This document shows positions 9,069 to 17,109 of a stretch of DNA of 64,000 bases, piece after piece. The stretch spans positions 186,001 through 250,000 of the forward strand of contig JAXLUI010000002.1 in assembly GCA_046329585.1 (NCBI GenBank), in the 5' to 3' direction. Under the pieces are notes generated by a model. That model saw nothing but the letters and a program-made list of their open reading frames with translations, was not told the origin of the DNA and did no database searches. Position 1 is the first letter of the stretch. Every line of letters starts with the position of its first letter. Source of the DNA: DLKC01 sp002478885 (GTDB lineage Bacteria > Bacteroidota > Bacteroidia > Chitinophagales > Chitinophagaceae). The translations under genes were made by a program, and so were the position numbers.

Positions 9069-10838
9069 ATGAGAAAGATCGCTTGCTGTATTCTTGTCTT
9101 TTTTTTCTTTTCTAAGAAGGTAATAGCGCAAACCGCAGAACGGAGTATACTCAGCCTTGATGGCCGCTGGCATTACATTGTGGATCCATACAACACAGGC
9201 GACAGGGCAAGATTTTATCTCGACAAACAGCAGAATTCAAAAACCCAGTTGCTTGAATACGATTTTGAAAAATCACCAACGCTTTCTGTACCCGGTGATT
9301 GGAATTCGCAGGATGATAAATTGCTCTTTTATGAAGGCCCTGTTTGGTATGAAAAGAAATTCGAGGCAGCACCAAAAGAAGGAAAAAAGTATTTTGTTCA
9401 ATTTGAAGCCGTCAACTATAAAGCGGATGTATATGTGAACGGAGCTCCGGTTGGTTCTCATACTGGCGGGTTTACGCCATTTGAGTTTGAAGTCACGGGC
9501 TTTCTTGTTAATGGCTCAAACTCTATTGTTGTAAAAGCTGATAATACAAGAAAAAAGGAAAATGTGCCCACCGAAGATTTCGATTGGTGGAATTATGGCG
9601 GCATAACAAGAAATGTAATGCTCGAAGAAAGGCCTGCTACTTTTATCAGTGATTTCAATATCCAGTTGTCAAAAGGTGATCTTAATTCAGCAACCGGTTC
9701 AATACAACTAACGGGAAACCGGCTTCAGCAGGAAATAACTATTCAAATACTGGAAGCCAACCTGCAGGTAAAAATAAAGACCGATAGCAGCGGGAAGGCC
9801 AGTTTTATATTTCCCGTTAAAAACATTACCTACTGGACACCCGAAAACCCGCAACTTTATACTGTCACGGCCTCTGCAGATTCTGATGCCATTCGTGACA
9901 GGATTGGGTTTAGAACAATCCAAACGGAAGGACAAAATATGCTCCTGAATGGCAAATCAATTTTCCTGCGGGGTGTTTGCCTTCATGAAGAAAATCCGTC
10001 GATTCCCGGCAGACCGCGAAACATTGATGAATACAGGCTCCTGCTTTTAAAAGCAAAAGAAATGCATTGCAATTTTGTGAGGCTTGCACACTACCCACAC
10101 AGTGCTTACGTAAGTAAACTCGCTGATGAAATGGGGTTGTTACTTTGGGAAGAAGTTCCTGTTTACTGGAGCATTAATTGGGAAAATCAAAGCGCTTTCG
10201 AAAACGCCAAACAACAATTGACCGAATTAATCAGGCGGGATCACAACAGGGCGAGTGTAATAATCTGGTCCGTTGGCAATGAAACGTCAACCAACGATGC
10301 AAGAGAAAAGTTTATGGAGGGCCTTGCCGATCTTGCACGCCACCGTGACAGCACAAGGCTTATTTCGGCAGCGCTGCTTGGACATTTCGATTCTGCCAAA
10401 GTATTTCACCTCAACGATCCTTTAAGCAACAAACTCGATGTCGTTAGCTTTAATGAATATGCGGGTTGGTATTTTTCTTCGCCTGATAGTATAAGTACTT
10501 ATACTTTTAATATAACCACAAGTAAACCTGTAATTGTTACCGAATTTGGCGGAGATGCGCTCGCAGGTTTTCATACCGATAGTGCAACGCGTTTTTCTGA
10601 AGAGTTCCAGGAAAAGATTTATAAAGAGCAATTGGGCATTATTTCAAATATTGACGGGCTTCGTGGCATAGCACCCTGGATTCTTTTTGATTTTCGGTCG
10701 CCCAAAAGAATTAACCCAACTTACCAGCAATACTGGAACAGGAAAGGCCTTATCAGCGAAACCGGCCAGAAGAAAAAAGCTTATTATGTCCTCAAAGGCT
10801 TTTACGAAATAATCGAAAAGAAATACAAAAGCAATTGA
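9069..10838 (+). CDS. Secreted glycoside hydrolase family 2 enzyme (beta-glucuronidase/beta-galactosidase type)
   Basis: GH2 enzymes release beta-linked sugars by a retaining mechanism. The 589-residue protein has a signal peptide (1-21), an N-terminal sugar-binding sandwich (about 27-190, with VNYKADVYVNG and GGFTPFEFEV), an Ig-like middle domain, and a TIM barrel from about residue 290. The acid/base is Glu405 in WSVGNET and the nucleophile is Glu492 in VTEFGGD; RLAHYPHS near 340 is the usual GH2 block. Size is close to bacterial beta-glucuronidases, but the substrate cannot be fixed. The signal peptide implies periplasmic action on glycans. It has no sugar-utilisation neighbours; the GH20 enzyme at 38.5 kb is the only other glycosidase in the window. 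Confidence 0.92.
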   Translation: MRKIACCILVFFFFSKKVIAQTAERSILSLDGRWHYIVDPYNTGDRARFYLDKQQNSKTQLLEYDFEKSPTLSVPGDWNSQDDKLLFYEGPVWYEKKFEAAPKEGKKYFVQFEAVNYKADVYVNGAPVGSHTGGFTPFEFEVTGFLVNGSNSIVVKADNTRKKENVPTEDFDWWNYGGITRNVMLEERPATFISDFNIQLSKGDLNSATGSIQLTGNRLQQEITIQILEANLQVKIKTDSSGKASFIFPVKNITYWTPENPQLYTVTASADSDAIRDRIGFRTIQTEGQNMLLNGKSIFLRGVCLHEENPSIPGRPRNIDEYRLLLLKAKEMHCNFVRLAHYPHSAYVSKLADEMGLLLWEEVPVYWSINWENQSAFENAKQQLTELIRRDHNRASVIIWSVGNETSTNDAREKFMEGLADLARHRDSTRLISAALLGHFDSAKVFHLNDPLSNKLDVVSFNEYAGWYFSSPDSISTYTFNITTSKPVIVTEFGGDALAGFHTDSATRFSEEFQEKIYKEQLGIISNIDGLRGIAPWILFDFRSPKRINPTYQQYWNRKGLISETGQKKKAYYVLKGFYEIIEKKYKSN

Positions 10839-10991
10839 TTCTGGCAACCAGGCCTTCGAAAAACAACCAGGCTTTCCCTGCACGCCAGTACCGGCTTATC
10901 CGGCATTGAACATTTGTACGCCAGAACCCTGGCGATAGCGCTGCCTGCTGTTCTTTTCGTTACTCTTTACTGATTGTGTATTTTTACGGCA

Positions 10992-12335
10992 ATGTTATTA
11001 CTCAATTTCAATAGGCAACTAAACGACTTCTTTAAACTACAGCCAGGTAAGGATAAACTGCTGCTGGCAGTAAGCGGTGGATTGGATAGTGTTGTTCTTG
11101 CAGACTTAGTCGCTAAATCGGGATTTGATTTTGCCATTGCTCATTGCAATTTTCAATTGCGCGGTGCCGAAAGTGAAAGAGATGAAATGTTTGTAAAATT
11201 GCTTGGAGAGAATTATAACAAAGAAGTATTCGTAAAAAAGATTGCCACCGAGGCTTATGCGGAAGCGTTTAAACTATCGGTGCAGGAGGCAGCGCGGCAA
11301 ACAAGGTACGAGTGGTTTGAACAACTATTAAAAAAAGGGATAGCGGGGCAGCTTGCGACTGCTCACCATGCCAATGACAATATTGAAACCACGCTCATGC
11401 ATTTCTTTCGGGGTACCGGCTTGCGTGGTCTAACGGGCATTCCCGAAGAAGACAAAGAACGCAATATTATTCGCCCATTGCTGTTTGCTAAAAGGGAAGC
11501 AATTCTGGCGTACGCGCAAACACATGCATTGCCCTGGGTGGAAGATTCAAGCAATGCTTCTGAGAAATATACCCGCAACTTTTTCAGGCTAAATATTTTT
11601 CCGGCGGTGAAGGAAGTATATAGTAACGCAGAGGACAATATATTGAATAGTGTGCAGCTTTTCCAAGAAGCTGAAATACTCTTTAACCAGGCTATTGAAG
11701 TGCATAAGAAAAAACTGTTGGAAAAAAAAGGCAACGAAATTCACATTCCTGTTTTGAAGTTAAAACAGTCTGAACCATTGCAAACGATAATATGGGAAAT
11801 CATCCGATATTTCGGATTTACCCCAGGGCAAACGGCTGAAGTAATTAAATTGATGAATGCAGATAATGGAAGTTACATTGGCTCTGCATCTCACCGGATT
11901 ATTAAAAACCGGGCCTGGATTATTATCGCACCTAACGAAACGGTGGCAGCTTCAACCATTCTTATTGAAAGAAATGAACCGTTGATTGTTTTTGAAAACG
12001 GCACACTGAAAATTGAAGACCTGAAAAAAATAACCCGAAAGCCAGAGCAAAACAATTTTGTGGCAACCGTTGACATGGAATACATAAAATTTCCATTGTT
12101 ACTAAGGAAATGGAAGCAGGGAGATTATTTTTATCCGCTCGGAATGAATAAAAAGAAGAAGTTGAGTAAGTTTTTTATAGATAACAAACTATCTAAAACC
12201 GATAAGGAAAAGTGCTGGGTAATAGAAAGCGATAAAAAAATAATATGGGTAGTTGGCCAACGCATCGATGATCGTTTTAAAGTAACCGACAAATCAAACC
12301 AGCTTTTACGTATTGTGTTTACGCCGCATGCTTAA
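10992..12335 (+). CDS. tilS: tRNA(Ile)-lysidine synthase TilS
   Basis: TilS adds lysine to C34 of the CAU-anticodon tRNA-Ile so that it reads AUA; it is an essential cytoplasmic enzyme. The 447-residue protein has the N-type PP-loop AVSGGLDSV with SGGLDS at 28-33, followed by AHCNFQLRGAESERDE, RTRYEWF-like (QTRYEWF) and ATAHHANDNIETTLMHFFRGTGLRGLTGI, all TilS signatures. A C-terminal substrate-binding domain covers about 370-445 with KWKQGDYFYPLGM. The frame extends to a TTG at 10974, but the ATG at 10992 gives the family start. The 150-base gap upstream holds no clear promoter. Confidence 0.96.
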   Translation: MLLLNFNRQLNDFFKLQPGKDKLLLAVSGGLDSVVLADLVAKSGFDFAIAHCNFQLRGAESERDEMFVKLLGENYNKEVFVKKIATEAYAEAFKLSVQEAARQTRYEWFEQLLKKGIAGQLATAHHANDNIETTLMHFFRGTGLRGLTGIPEEDKERNIIRPLLFAKREAILAYAQTHALPWVEDSSNASEKYTRNFFRLNIFPAVKEVYSNAEDNILNSVQLFQEAEILFNQAIEVHKKKLLEKKGNEIHIPVLKLKQSEPLQTIIWEIIRYFGFTPGQTAEVIKLMNADNGSYIGSASHRIIKNRAWIIIAPNETVAASTILIERNEPLIVFENGTLKIEDLKKITRKPEQNNFVATVDMEYIKFPLLLRKWKQGDYFYPLGMNKKKKLSKFFIDNKLSKTDKEKCWVIESDKKIIWVVGQRIDDRFKVTDKSNQLLRIVFTPHA

Positions 12336-12351
12336 CAAAGAACAGGAAGAT

Positions 12352-12368
12352 GAACGGAGCGTCGCAAG
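12352..12368 (-). repeat. Dispersed intergenic repeat, class B, R copy
   Basis: GAACGGAGCGTCGCAAG is the class B form of the family, in the 74-base gap between the convergent tilS and rhomboid genes. A GCTCC at about 12372-12376 could pair with its GGAGC to make a small hairpin. No partner is seen nearby. Confidence 0.75.
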
Positions 12369-12409
12369 TAATGCTCCTGCTTTTACAAAAGCCCGCTCCA
12401 AAAAAATTA

Positions 12410-13039
12410 CTAGTTAAAGACGCGTTCGAGAAAGTTTTTAAAAGGATTGAAATCGGTTAAAGCGAAAGCTGTAACTACCACGTAAGCTACTCCATAAAGC
12501 GATCCCCAGAGATGTGCCGAATGGTTGATATTATCTCCTCCCCTTTTACTCAGGTAAACAGTGGCAATCAGGTACAGAGGGCCAAAAATATAACCGGGAA
12601 TTATCGGCGGAATAAACAACAGCCCAATTTTGAAATCGGGATAAAGCAGAATTCCCGCAAACACGATGGCAGATACCGCGCCGGAGGCGCCAAGGCTCCT
12701 GTAACGGTAATCGTGTTTATGCTGGCTGTAAGTTGGTATAAGACTCGCAAGAAGTGCTGTGATGTAAAGCAATGCATACAGAATGAGCCCCGTCTTGTCT
12801 CCGAATATTTCCGTAAATGTGCCTTCGACCAGTGGACCGAACATATACAGTGATATCATATTGAAAGCAAGGTGCGTAATGTCTGCGTGAATTAACCCGC
12901 ACGAAAAAAAACGGTACCATTGTTTTTGCTCGGCAACAGCAACGGGATAAAAAATGAGATCACTCACCAGGCGTTGATTGGAAAACGCCAGAAAAGAAAC
13001 GATGCAGGTTGCAACAACTATGATGATGGAAACTCCCAT
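12410..13039 (-). CDS. Rhomboid family intramembrane serine protease
   Basis: Rhomboids cut membrane proteins within or next to their transmembrane helix. The 209-residue protein has six hydrophobic segments. HADITHLAFNM at 51-61 is the conserved loop 1/helix 2 region, GASGAVSAI places the catalytic Ser at 119, and HSAHLWGSLYG places the catalytic His at 176. It is the last gene of a minus-strand run HD/PycTM-like gene, rlmH, rhomboid, separated from rlmH by 46 bases. The substrate is unknown. Confidence 0.93.
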   Translation of the reverse strand: MGVSIIIVVATCIVSFLAFSNQRLVSDLIFYPVAVAEQKQWYRFFSCGLIHADITHLAFNMISLYMFGPLVEGTFTEIFGDKTGLILYALLYITALLASLIPTYSQHKHDYRYRSLGASGAVSAIVFAGILLYPDFKIGLLFIPPIIPGYIFGPLYLIATVYLSKRGGDNINHSAHLWGSLYGVAYVVVTAFALTDFNPFKNFLERVFN

Positions 13040-13085
13040 TATTACTCGTGGTTATTTGCTGTAAATATAATTGAATAAGCAATCA

Positions 13086-13559
13086 TCATTTGTGGTGATA
13101 TTTTTCGTTGCGGAGAATACTACAAGCGCGATAAACCTGTTCAGCCAATATCAATCGCACGAGCATGTGCGGAAAAACGAGCCTGGAAAGGCTCCAGCAA
13201 AAATCAGCACGTTGTTTAATACCGGCATCAACACCGAATGCACCACCGATTAGAAAGACTAATTTTTTGTTACTGTCATTTGCACGTTGCTGGATGAAGG
13301 ATGATAACTCAATAGAGGAAAATTGTTTACCGGTTTCATCGAGCAAAATAAGGTAGTCTTCTGGTTGCAGGAATTGCAATATGCTTTTGGCTTCCAGCTT
13401 CTTTATTTCCCCTTCGGTTGCAGAAGCTCCAACTTTTGCCGGGGGAATGATGTGCCAATGCACCGAAAAATATTTAGAAACGCGGTTGGAGAAATCATCC
13501 ACGCCAGATTTTATATAGTCTTCGTGTGGTTTACCAACGGAGCAAAAAATAATTTTCAT
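13086..13559 (-). CDS. rlmH: 23S rRNA (pseudouridine1915-N3)-methyltransferase RlmH
   Basis: RlmH is a SPOUT-class enzyme that methylates pseudouridine 1915 in helix 69 of 23S rRNA using SAM. The 157-residue protein has the expected length. LLDETGKQFSS near 73-83, FLIGGAFGVD near 102-111, and the C-terminal block FPHMLVRLILAEQVYRAC with NEKYHHK are the trefoil-knot and dimer signatures. It follows the HD/PycTM-like gene by 18 bases on the same strand, so the two are likely co-transcribed. Confidence 0.97.
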   Translation of the reverse strand: MKIIFCSVGKPHEDYIKSGVDDFSNRVSKYFSVHWHIIPPAKVGASATEGEIKKLEAKSILQFLQPEDYLILLDETGKQFSSIELSSFIQQRANDSNKKLVFLIGGAFGVDAGIKQRADFCWSLSRLVFPHMLVRLILAEQVYRACSILRNEKYHHK

Positions 13560-13577
13560 AGCTGTTGCGGGGCAGGA

Positions 13578-14855
13578 CTATTTGAAGAGTTTAGCGATAC
13601 TTTCTGTGTTTGCGGATGCGGCGATTATGAACACGATGACCGAAACAATCACGCCATACATAAACGTGCTGTAAGCATAGTGCAGCAATTTGTATTTTCT
13701 TTTCAACACGATCCCGAGATAATACAAATTTCTTGTAAGGTTTGAGTAAACTTCGCCGCCTTCTTTCAGCATTTCGTCCATTTCGCGCTCATATTCTTCC
13801 AGCGACATGTAGTAAAAATTCCCGAAGAAGAGCAGGTTTCTTTTTCTTTTTTGTTCAACCTCGGCAGAGTTGGTATTTGGTGTTAAATTAGGCCGTGTAC
13901 ATAATATTGCCAGGGTTAAAGCGGCAAGGCAACTGATAATAAAGATCAATGTCGGAATAATCAGGTAGGGAAACTCGTCCATACGCTGAATAAAAAAAGA
14001 AAGCACTACCGATATACTGATAGAAGTGACCGAAATCAGGATGTTTGCTTTACTGTCGGCCATTGAACTGATCTGGCTGTGATTGGAATAAGTAACCCTG
14101 AACATAGTTTCAACCCCGCGCTCCATCCTTACTGTAACTTCTTTCTTTTTCTTCTTTTCTTTTTTTGCTTCAGTTACAACCTCTGCTATTTCCTCTTTTA
14201 GCATAATTTCTTCCTGTACTGCTTCATTTTCTTTCGCCGCGCTTTCAGATTTTTTTTCCTCCGCCTTTTCAATCAGCTCTTTTAAATGAACAGCTTTTGT
14301 TTTATCCAGCATTGTCCTGGCAAAATCGGTAAAGTAGCTGTGCGATTCAAGAAAAGCAATATTCTTTTCACGCCATTGCCTGCCTTTAATTTTTTCATCA
14401 AGAATTGCCTCGGTTTCTTTCCGCATCATTTTTCCCGTTTCCCTGAACATATCGGTGCCCAGGTTAAACAAGTCTGCGTCGCAAATTATTTGCTCTATCA
14501 ATGAGTGGGGCGATTGTGGCAGTTTGGTTGCCATAATGCAGCCTTTCACTTTTTGAATAATTGCAGCGTCGATATTTTTTGCCTTTAAGTAGTTTTCGGC
14601 CAACAAAGAACTGCTTTCCTCATGCAAAGGCGGTGTCTCAAACAGATAACCGGCATCATGAAACCACGCTGCTATTCGTAACGAAAGCATGTCCTCTTCA
14701 TTCAGTTGGTAATGCTCCGCTATAAGATCTGCCGACTTAACCACAGAAAGCGTATGTTTAAGGTTATGATAATAAAGATTGGGATTATGATGAACTTCAA
14801 AAAGACGCCTCACATGAAGCTCAATATCATTTAAAAGTTGTTCCCCGACGCCCAT
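13578..14855 (-). CDS. HD-domain phosphohydrolase fused to a Pycsar-effector-like (PycTM/DUF5706) membrane domain
   Basis: The 425-residue protein has three parts. Residues 1-190 form an HD domain with His34 (HNLKHT), His66-Asp67 (WFHDAGY) and Asp126/Asp128 (CDADLF), the metal-binding set of nucleotide phosphohydrolases. Residues 190-243 are a charged, probably coiled linker rich in Lys and Glu. Residues 245-415 hold the PycTM-like block NHSQISSMADSKANILIS, membrane segments near 272-290, 298-320 and 395-415, and an FFGNFYYMSLEEYE loop. In Pycsar defence such domains are membrane effectors triggered by cyclic pyrimidine nucleotides. No cyclase gene is adjacent, and the gene heads a run with rlmH and rhomboid, so a housekeeping nucleotide-linked role is as likely as defence. 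Confidence 0.82.
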   Translation of the reverse strand: MGVGEQLLNDIELHVRRLFEVHHNPNLYYHNLKHTLSVVKSADLIAEHYQLNEEDMLSLRIAAWFHDAGYLFETPPLHEESSSLLAENYLKAKNIDAAIIQKVKGCIMATKLPQSPHSLIEQIICDADLFNLGTDMFRETGKMMRKETEAILDEKIKGRQWREKNIAFLESHSYFTDFARTMLDKTKAVHLKELIEKAEEKKSESAAKENEAVQEEIMLKEEIAEVVTEAKKEKKKKKEVTVRMERGVETMFRVTYSNHSQISSMADSKANILISVTSISISVVLSFFIQRMDEFPYLIIPTLIFIISCLAALTLAILCTRPNLTPNTNSAEVEQKRKRNLLFFGNFYYMSLEEYEREMDEMLKEGGEVYSNLTRNLYYLGIVLKRKYKLLHYAYSTFMYGVIVSVIVFIIAASANTESIAKLFK

Positions 14856-14985
14856 ATTATTACATTTAGGGGTTCAATATACAATCTTTATAAAAGTTCC
14901 GGGGTATATCTACCGCCATTTATTTTGGGTCAAAAGGCAAGTATGAATCTTTTGGTGGCCGGCTTTTGTACGCGTGGCAGCTTTG

Positions 14986-15004
14986 CTTGCGTCGCACTCT
15001 TCAG
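14986..15004 (+). repeat. Dispersed intergenic repeat, class A, F copy
   Basis: CTTGCGTCGCACTCTTCAG lies in the 262-base divergent gap before 15118, with a GTGGCCGGC box at about 14955. It pairs with the R copy at 17050, enclosing three genes. Confidence 0.83.
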
Positions 15005-15117
15005 CGCCTGAATAAAAATCAACAATTGACACGACCTTAAAACAGCAAATTTAGCAGGTAGCCGCAAAGAGTTGTGCGTTGTAAATTCAATTACATTTAT
15101 GCCAAAATTTTCTGACC

Positions 15118-15972
15118 ATGAAGTATTGCTGGTGCCTTTTTTTATTTCCGGTTATAACTGCCTGCAGCGATATACAATCCGATGATATCAATACCCAAAA
15201 CCCTCCTGGCTTTCACCTCAATGATCCACAGGTTTTCCAGCTTGATAAAAAGCTTGATGAGATTTCCGGCATTGTTTTTCTCGACTCGTCAAATACGATC
15301 ATTGCCGAAAATGATGAAGATGGTAAACTGTTTTCTTATGATTTGAGCAAAAAGGAAATCACCAATACTGTAAAATTCGCTGGCAAAGGAGACTATGAAG
15401 ATATTGCGTTTACCGGCCCTGATTGGTATGTATTGCGCAGCGACGGAGCCTTATTTCGCATTCAAAACAACTTTACAGACAGTATTAAAACAACGGAGTT
15501 CGCTTTTCCAGAAAAAGGCAATGAGTTTGAAGGCCTGTTTTTTAACGACTCCACACAATTGCTTTACCTCCTCTGCAAAAGCTGTACTGACAGTGCTGAC
15601 CAAAAGCATATAAGCCTTCATGCCTTTGATATAAATTTACAACAATGGACACCTGATGCCGACATATCGGTGAGTACTGAACCTATCCAGCCGATGTTGA
15701 AGAAAAAGAAAACCTCCTTTAAGCCATCGGCTATTGCAAGACACCCGATAACGAAAGATTATTTCATTCTTTCAGGAACAGATAACTTACTTGTGGTAAC
15801 TGACCCGCTTTTCAACATTAAAGGTGCTTATAAACTTGATGCGACGCTTTACAAACAGGCCGAAGGGGTTTGTTTTAGCCAAAACGGCGACCTTTTTATT
15901 TCCAATGAGTCAGCTAAAAAAGGACCTGCGACAATCCTATATTTCAAATATGAGCCGGGAGTGAACAAATAA
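15118..15972 (+). CDS. SdiA-regulated-type lipoprotein (beta-propeller-like)
   Basis: This 284-residue protein is a predicted lipoprotein: a short hydrophobic leader ends in the lipobox VITAC, with Cys16 as the lipidation site. LDEISGIVFL, AGKGDYEDIAF, EGLFFNDSTQLLYLLCK and KQAEGVCFSQNGDLFISNE follow the repeating pattern of the SdiA-regulated family, which folds as a beta propeller. The role of that family is not established. It is a single gene on the plus strand, convergent with the T9SS mini-protein, and a terminator-like hairpin lies between them. Confidence 0.75.
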   Translation: MKYCWCLFLFPVITACSDIQSDDINTQNPPGFHLNDPQVFQLDKKLDEISGIVFLDSSNTIIAENDEDGKLFSYDLSKKEITNTVKFAGKGDYEDIAFTGPDWYVLRSDGALFRIQNNFTDSIKTTEFAFPEKGNEFEGLFFNDSTQLLYLLCKSCTDSADQKHISLHAFDINLQQWTPDADISVSTEPIQPMLKKKKTSFKPSAIARHPITKDYFILSGTDNLLVVTDPLFNIKGAYKLDATLYKQAEGVCFSQNGDLFISNESAKKGPATILYFKYEPGVNK

Positions 15973-15999
15973 AAAACGCAGCCTGGTAATAGCTGCGTT
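15971..15999 (-). terminator. Terminator between convergent genes, best for the minus strand
   Basis: AACGCAGC (15975-15982) pairs perfectly with GCTGCGTT (15992-15999) around a 9-base loop. On the minus strand the stem runs into six T residues, so it most likely ends the T9SS mini-protein transcript. It may also slow plus-strand transcripts. Confidence 0.75.
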
Positions 16000-16020
16000 A
16001 AAAAATATTGTAGAAGGAAT

Positions 16021-16392
16021 TTATTTAACTACCTGGAACTTTCCGCTCTCAATAATGTTTCCTGATTTATCTCTTAGTTTGTAGAGATACAAGCCACGAT
16101 AATAATCATTGCTCAAAGTCACGGTTATCCTGTTGTCGCCATTTAACTTTTGCTCGTACATCTTTTTACCCGTGAAACTGAATATTTCTATGCTGTTGTT
16201 CTTATCGGATGTATTGGTAAATTCGAAATTCACAAAGGAAGTTGCAGGGTTGGGATACAATTTTACCAGCCTGGCCTTACCGTCGAAAAAATTGTAATCG
16301 TAATCATAAGCGTAAGTTAAAGAAACACTTACCACCACAAGCAGTGTGATAATTAATTTCCTTAATTTCTGATTATGTACAATTTTAGCCAT
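16021..16392 (-). CDS. Minimal T9SS type A sorting-domain protein
   Basis: The 123-residue product has a hydrophobic signal segment at about 12-28 and then almost nothing but a type IX secretion C-terminal sorting domain. LVKLYPNPATSFVNFEF, IEIFSFTGKKMYEQKL and LSNDYYRGLYLYKLRDKSGN, ending GKFQVVK, are the canonical beta-strand blocks of that domain. Normally this domain is the last 80 residues of a large secreted protein. Here there is no cargo between signal and sorting domain beyond a Tyr/Asp-rich stretch of about 10 residues (YDYDYNFFDG). It could be a real small surface protein or the remnant of a larger one; the frame is intact. Confidence 0.82.
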   Translation of the reverse strand: MAKIVHNQKLRKLIITLLVVVSVSLTYAYDYDYNFFDGKARLVKLYPNPATSFVNFEFTNTSDKNNSIEIFSFTGKKMYEQKLNGDNRITVTLSNDYYRGLYLYKLRDKSGNIIESGKFQVVK

Positions 16393-16466
16393 ACTGAATC
16401 GTTACGAGGTAAAATTAACGATTAGCGGTATCTAAACCAAGTAACTAATTAATTTTTTACTGAATA

Positions 16467-16937
16467 TTAATTTAACCCGGCAAGTGTTTTATTGATCGCT
16501 TCAAAATCCGGGACCTCGCCTGCATTCTCCAAAACCTCTGCATATTGCACTACGCCGTATTTATCAATTACAAAGGCGGAGCGCTTTGAAACACCCTTCA
16601 TCCAACCTATAAAAGCGTCGTAAATACAACCATACTGTGCAGACACCTCCTTGTTAAAGTCACTAAGTAATGGGAAATTGAGACGCTGTTCTTCTTTAAA
16701 TTTTGCTAGTGTTTGCGGCGAATCCACTGAGATGCCATACACTTTCGCATTGGCGCTGTTGTATTGCCCAATGCTGTCTCTTATACTGCAAAGTTCGGCA
16801 GTACATACACTTGTAAAGGCCAGCGGAAAAAATACCAGCACCACGTTACTTCCTTTCTGCTCACTCAATTTCACCTTGTTCTTTTCAGTGTCTGGCAAAG
16901 TAAAATCAGGTGCTATTGTACCAATTTCAATTTTCAT
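16467..16937 (-). CDS. Peroxiredoxin (AhpE/Bcp-like thiol peroxidase)
   Basis: Peroxiredoxins reduce H2O2 and organic peroxides in the cytoplasm. The 156-residue protein has the AhpC/TSA fold with the active-site motif PLAFTSVC: Pro38, Thr42 and peroxidatic Cys45. A second Cys at 50 (AELCSIRD) could act as resolving cysteine, as in AhpE/Bcp-like proteins. SAFVIDKYGVVQYAEVLE near 125-142 is typical. The open frame extends eight codons further upstream, but the ATG at 16937 gives the usual start and avoids an unusual extension. It is monocistronic on the minus strand, 74 bases upstream of the T9SS mini-protein. Confidence 0.92.
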   Translation of the reverse strand: MKIEIGTIAPDFTLPDTEKNKVKLSEQKGSNVVLVFFPLAFTSVCTAELCSIRDSIGQYNSANAKVYGISVDSPQTLAKFKEEQRLNFPLLSDFNKEVSAQYGCIYDAFIGWMKGVSKRSAFVIDKYGVVQYAEVLENAGEVPDFEAINKTLAGLN

Positions 16938-17049
16938 AATGATCGATTTTAATGATTGCAAATTAATGCTATCATAACCATCGAACAGGAATATTGTTCA
17001 ATAATTATTAATACGCGAAGATCACAATGTTCAATATTGTGCTACAGCT

Positions 17050-17076
17050 CAAGTGTGCGACGCAATGGACGACGCC
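17050..17076 (-). repeat. Dispersed intergenic repeat, class A, R copy
   Basis: CAAGTGTGCGACGCAA followed by GACGACGCC, with an ACTGCCGGAAAC box at about 17088-17099. It lies between the peroxiredoxin promoter region and the end of the PorP/SprF gene, and pairs with the F copy at 14986. Confidence 0.83.
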
Positions 17077-17109
17077 ACCAGTTTAACTGCCGGAAACATA
17101 AAATAAAAA

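Noticed and set aside
13578..14855. A complete Pycsar defence system
   Set aside because: Only an effector-like domain is present, fused to an HD domain; no pyrimidine cyclase gene lies nearby and the neighbours are housekeeping genes.
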